64,000 nt of DNA from Streptomyces sp. NRRL WC-3626 (GTDB lineage: Bacteria > Actinomycetota > Actinomycetes > Streptomycetales > Streptomycetaceae): NCBI RefSeq assembly GCF_000718785.1, contig NZ_JOCA01000013.1:122809-186808 (forward strand), in the 5' to 3' direction. The position numbers were made by a program, and so were the translations under genes. Under the pieces are notes generated by a model. That model was not told the origin of the DNA. It saw only the letters and a program-made list of their open reading frames with translations, and searched no databases. Of the stretch, positions 60,474 through 64,000 are shown piece after piece. Each line of letters opens with the position of its first letter. The first letter of the stretch is position 1.

Positions 60474-61640
60474 TCACTCCGCCAGACCCGCCGCGAGCAG
60501 TTCCACGAAGCCGATGTCCGCGTTCGCCACCCCGAAGACCTCGGCGCGCAGCAGGGTCCGCTCGGCCCAGGCGCGATGAGGCTTCACCTCGTTCATCTTG
60601 TTCGTGTACGCCGACCGGAGTACACCCCCGCCGCCGCGTTCCGGCCGCAGGATGTCCTGGGCGTCGCTGAACTCCTCGTGGCTGACGACGGACAGCGCGT
60701 GCACGGGCAGGACGTGGGAGGGGTGGATGCAGGTCTTGCCGAGCAGACCGTTGGCCCGGTCGAGGGAGATCTCGCGCAGCAGGCCGTCCATGGCGTGTTC
60801 GATCAGCTTCTCGCGCAGCGCGACGGCCTTCACCTCGTGGAAGGGGCTCTGCCGCAGAAGTGGCTTGAACATGCGCTCCTGGACCCGGAAGTACTCCCAC
60901 ACCGGCCCGGTCACGGTGAACCCCGTGCCGTCGGCGCGGGCCAGCATGTTCACCACGTCGGAGATCACGGAGGCGACGACCTGGATGTCGTACGCCGTCA
61001 TGTCGGGGCCCCTGCGCAGCCCGTAGGAGGAGCAGAAGTCGGTCACGCCGAGGCGCAGCGCGAGCACGCGGTCGCGGTACTTGTCGACCGCGCGGAAGAT
61101 CCCCTCGAGGGTCTGGACGCGCGACTCGCGGTAGAGCAGCTCGGGCGACTCCAGGACGGGCATGGCGAAGAGCCGGTGGCCGCTGTCGGCCTCGGCGGTG
61201 GTGAGCGCCTCCAGGAACGGCAGGCCGCGTTCCGAGGTGAACTTCGGCAGTACGAATCCGGACAGCAGCCGGACGGCGGGGCCGATACGGCGTACCAGGT
61301 CCGGGATCTGCTCGGGGGTGCGGACCCGGATGAACAGCAGCGGCAGATCCGCGCCGGACCGTCCGGCCAGGTCGGTGAACTGGCGTACGAGGTTCTCCTC
61401 ACCGGCGGCCACGTCGGCGTCGCCGATGGAGTCCTCCAGGCACAGCACCATGGAGACCACGCCGCAGCCGCCCTGCTTGAGGACGTCGTCGGCGAGCCGG
61501 GGCCGGGTGGCGGGGCTGTAGAGCGTGGCTCCGAGGGCCGCGGACAGCGTCCGGGCCGGGGATTCCTGCGTGAACTCGCCGGGCTCCTGGAAGAAGAGAC
61601 GTTTCCGCACCGCAGGGGCGATGTGCCCGAAGTGACGCAT
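60474..61640 (-). CDS. HpcH/HpaI aldolase / citrate-lyase-like protein of ter module
   Basis: The 388-residue protein is a CitE/HpcH-type TIM barrel: MVLCLEDSIGDADVAAGEENL (metal Glu/Asp), PLLFIRVRTPEQIPDLV (Arg), LLSGFVLPKFTSERG, FAMPVLESPELLYRE (Glu), LALRLGVTDFCSSYGLRRGPDMTAYD. The full set of ligands is present. It probably cleaves or forms a C-C bond in the unknown metabolite made by this cluster. The ATG at 61640 (MRHFGHIAP) is chosen because GGGGAG precedes it; the longer frame upstream is promoter. Stop overlaps the fusion gene's alternate GTG start. Confidence 0.92.
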   Translation of the reverse strand: MRHFGHIAPAVRKRLFFQEPGEFTQESPARTLSAALGATLYSPATRPRLADDVLKQGGCGVVSMVLCLEDSIGDADVAAGEENLVRQFTDLAGRSGADLPLLFIRVRTPEQIPDLVRRIGPAVRLLSGFVLPKFTSERGLPFLEALTTAEADSGHRLFAMPVLESPELLYRESRVQTLEGIFRAVDKYRDRVLALRLGVTDFCSSYGLRRGPDMTAYDIQVVASVISDVVNMLARADGTGFTVTGPVWEYFRVQERMFKPLLRQSPFHEVKAVALREKLIEHAMDGLLREISLDRANGLLGKTCIHPSHVLPVHALSVVSHEEFSDAQDILRPERGGGGVLRSAYTNKMNEVKPHRAWAERTLLRAEVFGVANADIGFVELLAAGLAE

Positions 61641-61815
61641 ATGACTCCCCCGTGATGTCTCTGGAATCTCTGGAAATTGTCGGAAGGTGGCCGGTAATAG
61701 TACGTAGGGCTCCATGTCGGCGGTTCCCGCGGGGCATGAACTTCAGGTAACCCCGCTGTGTCGACCCGAACCCCCCGCATTGTCGTGACCAGGACGGAGA
61801 AGGCAAAATGACCGC
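61641..61815. promoter_or_regulatory. Divergent ter promoter region
   Basis: The 175-bp gap between the HpcH operon and the TerD gene is AT-richer than its surroundings (TCTGGAATCTCTGGAAATTGTC, GGTAATAGTACG) and must hold both promoters. I could not fix the -10/-35 sites. Confidence 0.5.
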
Positions 61816-62745
61816 ATGACGCACGCGATGCTCAAGGGGTCGAACGTCCCTCTGGAGACCACCACGGTACGTGCCGTGCTGCGCTGGTCGCCCGGGCAGG
61901 GGGTGCCGGACGTCGACGCCTCCGCGCTACTCCTCGGCCTCGACGGTCGTGTGCGCTCCGACGAGGACTTCGTTTTCTACAACCAGCCACGGCACCCGGG
62001 CGGCCAGGTGTGGCGGCTCGGCAAGAAGCGCGCCGACGGGGGCCTGACCGACACGATCCAGACGGATCTCGCCGGTGTCGAGTCCGGCGTCGGCCGGATT
62101 CTGCTCGTCGCGTCGGCGGACGGCGTCACCTTCGACCGCGTACGCGACCTGCGCATTCTGCTGTACGACGCCCAGACCGCCGACGGGGAGGCGCTGGCGT
62201 ACTTCGACATCAAGCCGGAGACGGGCCAGGAGACCGCGCTGATCTGCGGTGAGCTGTACCGGCGCGGGGACGGCTGGAAGTTCCGGGCGCTCGGCGAGGG
62301 CTATTCGAACGGTCTGAAGGGCCTGGCCACCGACTTCGGCATCTCGGTGGACGAGTCGGAGGTGGCCCAGCAGCCCGATCCCTCCGAGGTCACCACCCAG
62401 CAGCCGCCCCCGACGGCGCACGTACCGGCCTCCGACCGGACGGAGGCGCTGCCCCGGCCGCAGGCCCCGGCCGTCCCGCCGGTGCCCGAGGTGTCCCGGC
62501 CGCTGCCGCCCGAGCGGCCGGCGGGGGTGCCCGCGCAGCCCGCGTACGGCTATCCGCAGCAGCCCGCGGCCACCCAGCCGGCCTACGGCTATCCCCAGCC
62601 GGCCGCCGGCCAGCCCGCCTACGGCTATCCGCCGGCCGCCGCCACGGCACCGTCCGGGTACGGCTTCCCGCCGCCGGCCGCTGCCGCCTCCGCCGACCCG
62701 GACTTCCGGCTTCCGCCGCAGGGGCCGCAGTTCATCGGACGCTGA
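61816..62745 (+). CDS. TerD-family protein with Pro-rich C-terminal tail
   Basis: Residues about 1-180 are a TerD domain: [121 protein letters not shown]. TerD proteins bind Ca2+ through Asp pairs and appear in tellurite, oxidative and phage stress systems. The last 120 residues are Pro/Gln-rich with AYGYPQ units (three to four copies), unusual for the bare TerD and suggesting a surface or scaffold. ATG 61816 with GGAGAAGG upstream, divergent from the HpcH operon. Confidence 0.93.
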   Translation: MTHAMLKGSNVPLETTTVRAVLRWSPGQGVPDVDASALLLGLDGRVRSDEDFVFYNQPRHPGGQVWRLGKKRADGGLTDTIQTDLAGVESGVGRILLVASADGVTFDRVRDLRILLYDAQTADGEALAYFDIKPETGQETALICGELYRRGDGWKFRALGEGYSNGLKGLATDFGISVDESEVAQQPDPSEVTTQQPPPTAHVPASDRTEALPRPQAPAVPPVPEVSRPLPPERPAGVPAQPAYGYPQQPAATQPAYGYPQPAAGQPAYGYPPAAATAPSGYGFPPPAAAASADPDFRLPPQGPQFIGR

Positions 62746-62778
62746 CCACCCACGGGGACCTTCGGGTCCAAGGCCTTC

Positions 62779-63516
62779 TCAGCGGTCGGCCTTGGACTTG
62801 AAGCCCCTCCCCCATTGCAGTCCCCACCCGTACAGCCGGTCCAGCTCCGCCTGGAATCCGTAGACGAACTTCACCTCACGGCGGACGAGGATCTCGTTCT
62901 TGACGTTCTCGATCATCACCACCGCGCAGGAGCGGGCCTGGGGGTGGCGTTCGTCGAGGCCGATCTCGATCCGCGGGCCGTTGCTGGGGTAGAGCGTGAC
63001 CATGGCGTGGGTGCGGTCGAACGCCGGGGTCTGGTCGTAGATGTAGGCGAAGACCAGCAGGCGCTTGATGTTCTCGCGCTGGTCCAGGTTGACGTACATG
63101 GTCTCGCCCGAGCCCGACCCGAACCGGTCGTCACCGCTGAGCTTCACGTACGGCGCCGCGTTGACGTCGCCGAGGAGGCCGCCGAGCGGCTGGACCACAC
63201 CCTTGGTGCCGTCCTGCAGCTCGTACAGACAGCCGAGGTCGAGGTCGACGTTGACCATGGACTGACTGTGGCCGACCACCTCCGGCGGTTTGAGCGCCTT
63301 GAAGGGGTGCCGCAGCAGGCTTTCGCGCTGGGAGCCGCCGAAGTCGGAGGTCCGCATCCGCCAGCTGAGGTTGATCCGCAGATGTCCGGTGGCCGCGCCC
63401 TGCTTGGTCAGGGACACCTGACCGTGCCGTTTGGTCAGCTCGATGGCGTTGCTGGCCGCGCTGCCCGAGTCGAAGGCGCTGTCGCGTCCGCGCCACAGTC
63501 CGTCCAGTAGTCCCAT
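62779..63516 (-). CDS. TerD/TerA-family stress protein
   Basis: The 245-residue protein begins MGLLDGLWRGRDSAFDSGSAASNAIELTKRHGQVSLTKQG and has the ter beta-sandwich with NVDLDLGCLYELQDGTKGVVQPLGG, YVKLSGDDRFGSGSGETMYVNLDQRENIKRLLVFAYIYDQTPAF, MVTLYPSNGPRIEIGLDE. The pattern GDDRxGxxxGE with a Ca2+-binding Asp pair is family-typical; the N-terminal EL-T-KxG-xVSL fits TerA. It is upstream of the TerC-like gene (which reads into it from the right, same strand), so the two are likely an operon. Confidence 0.92.
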   Translation of the reverse strand: MGLLDGLWRGRDSAFDSGSAASNAIELTKRHGQVSLTKQGAATGHLRINLSWRMRTSDFGGSQRESLLRHPFKALKPPEVVGHSQSMVNVDLDLGCLYELQDGTKGVVQPLGGLLGDVNAAPYVKLSGDDRFGSGSGETMYVNLDQRENIKRLLVFAYIYDQTPAFDRTHAMVTLYPSNGPRIEIGLDERHPQARSCAVVMIENVKNEILVRREVKFVYGFQAELDRLYGWGLQWGRGFKSKADR

Positions 63517-63645
63517 TCCCGCCCCAAGTCCAGTCGTCGCACCCCCGCCCGGGGCCGCCGGGACTCCCGGACGGCCGACGGGGCGGCCCCGAGGAGTGGT
63601 CCTCGATGGCCGCCCCGTCGAGAGCGTTCCTCACCCGGAGTGCTG

Positions 63646-64000
63646 TCACACCCCGGAGGAGACCTCAGTCCTGTCGCCGGCGTTTCCCTCGGCCGCCGCG
63701 AGTGCCTTGTTACGGCGCACGGAGGACAAGAAGGACCAGCCGATCAGGATCACACCCACGGAGCCGGTGATGAGCTCCGGGATCTCGTACTGGATCGTGA
63801 CGAGCAGGATCAGGGACAGGGCGCCGATCGCGTAGTGCGCGCCGTGCTCCAGGTAGACGTACTCGTCCAGGGTGCCCTGGCGGACCAGGTAGACCGTGAG
63901 CGACCGGACGTACATGGCGCCGATGCCGAGGCCCAGGGCCATCAGGACGATGTCGTTGGTGATGGCGAACGCGCCGATCACGCCGTCGAAGGAGAAGGAC
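63646..64000 (-). CDS. DUF475/TerC-family membrane protein (N-terminus cut by window edge)
   Basis: The C-terminal part of the protein (about 118 residues) is visible: SFSFDGVIGAFAITNDIVLMALGLGIGAMYVRSLTVYLVRQGTLDEYVYLEHGAHYAIGALSLILLVTIQYEIPELITGSVGVILIGWSFLSSVRRN. The helices with VRSLTVYLV, LEHGAHYAIG and PEL are diagnostic of the DUF475 group within the TerC superfamily, integral-membrane partners of TerD in metal/tellurite stress. The frame is open to the right edge, so the gene starts beyond 64000. It ends 129 bp before the TerD/TerA gene's start. Confidence 0.92.
   Translation of the reverse strand, partial: SFSFDGVIGAFAITNDIVLMALGLGIGAMYVRSLTVYLVRQGTLDEYVYLEHGAHYAIGALSLILLVTIQYEIPELITGSVGVILIGWSFLSSVRRNKALAAAEGNAGDRTEVSSGV

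Overview
The window is high-GC DNA (strong G/C at third codon positions, many GTG and some TTG starts, frequent 4-base GTGA/ATGA stop-start overlaps). Its gene set is typical of a Streptomyces chromosome core, with gene order resembling, from memory, the SCO2297-SCO2370 interval of S. coelicolor. I see no rRNA, phage, transposase, plasmid or CRISPR content. There is one tRNA (Val, anticodon TAC).

Layout. 1-5 kb: DMT permease and AraC regulator, Uma2 nuclease-like protein, a leaderless MerR gene with a membrane protein, YaaA and KDPG aldolase. 5-9.8 kb: the RNase H/phosphatase, coiled-coil zinc-ribbon and Nif3 operon, then a hypothetical gene. 10-16 kb: enoyl-CoA hydratase 2-like protein, MFS exporter with a CarboxypepD-like tail, methyltransferase, amidase and a membrane protein. 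16-21.6 kb: a nitrite/NO island with a membrane-anchored copper nitrite reductase, a 12-TM protein, an Fe-S-type regulator and a divergent hemerythrin-DUF2249 protein. 22-26.3 kb: a GT4 / methyltransferase / alpha-barrel operon divergent from a KstR-type TetR gene, with a KstR-consensus operator between them. 26.5-28 kb: GH10-CBM2 xylanase with two CGAAACTTTCG sites.

28-33.8 kb is a cobalamin-riboswitch operon of five tightly coupled genes: a surface-anchored alpha-barrel (SQHop-like) protein, an SCO2322-type anchored protein, EcfT/CbiQ, a double EcfA ATPase and an S-component. Together they look like an uptake system whose two surface proteins resemble the two domains of animal intrinsic factor/transcobalamin. 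34-48 kb: transglycosylase with a structured leader, DUF4246 protein, GT87-PAP2 fusion, ProP-like MFS, O-methyltransferase, FHA protein, a paralogous gene pair, GNAT protein, MFS pump with a winged-helix-like tail, peptidoglycan-binding protein, HAD phosphatase and a GDT1-family Mn transporter under a yybP-ykoY riboswitch. 48.5-57 kb: secreted HNH nuclease, PhoD phosphatase, DoxX, two DedA proteins, small proteins, tRNA-Val, DUF4097 lipoprotein and a coiled-coil membrane protein. 57-64 kb: a tellurite/stress (ter) locus with HAD phosphatase, PRTase-TRSP-StiP-PELOTA fusion, HpcH/CitE-like lyase, two TerD/TerA-family proteins and a DUF475/TerC protein cut by the right edge.

Three families of dispersed palindromic repeats recur. 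Most copies sit between genes and act as likely terminators, but two copies have entered reading frames (the CbiQ N-terminus and the linker of the PRTase-StiP protein). The strongest candidates for undescribed biology are the riboswitch-controlled split intrinsic-factor-like uptake operon and the ter biosynthetic module. All functional calls are from reading the sequence; no database search was run.
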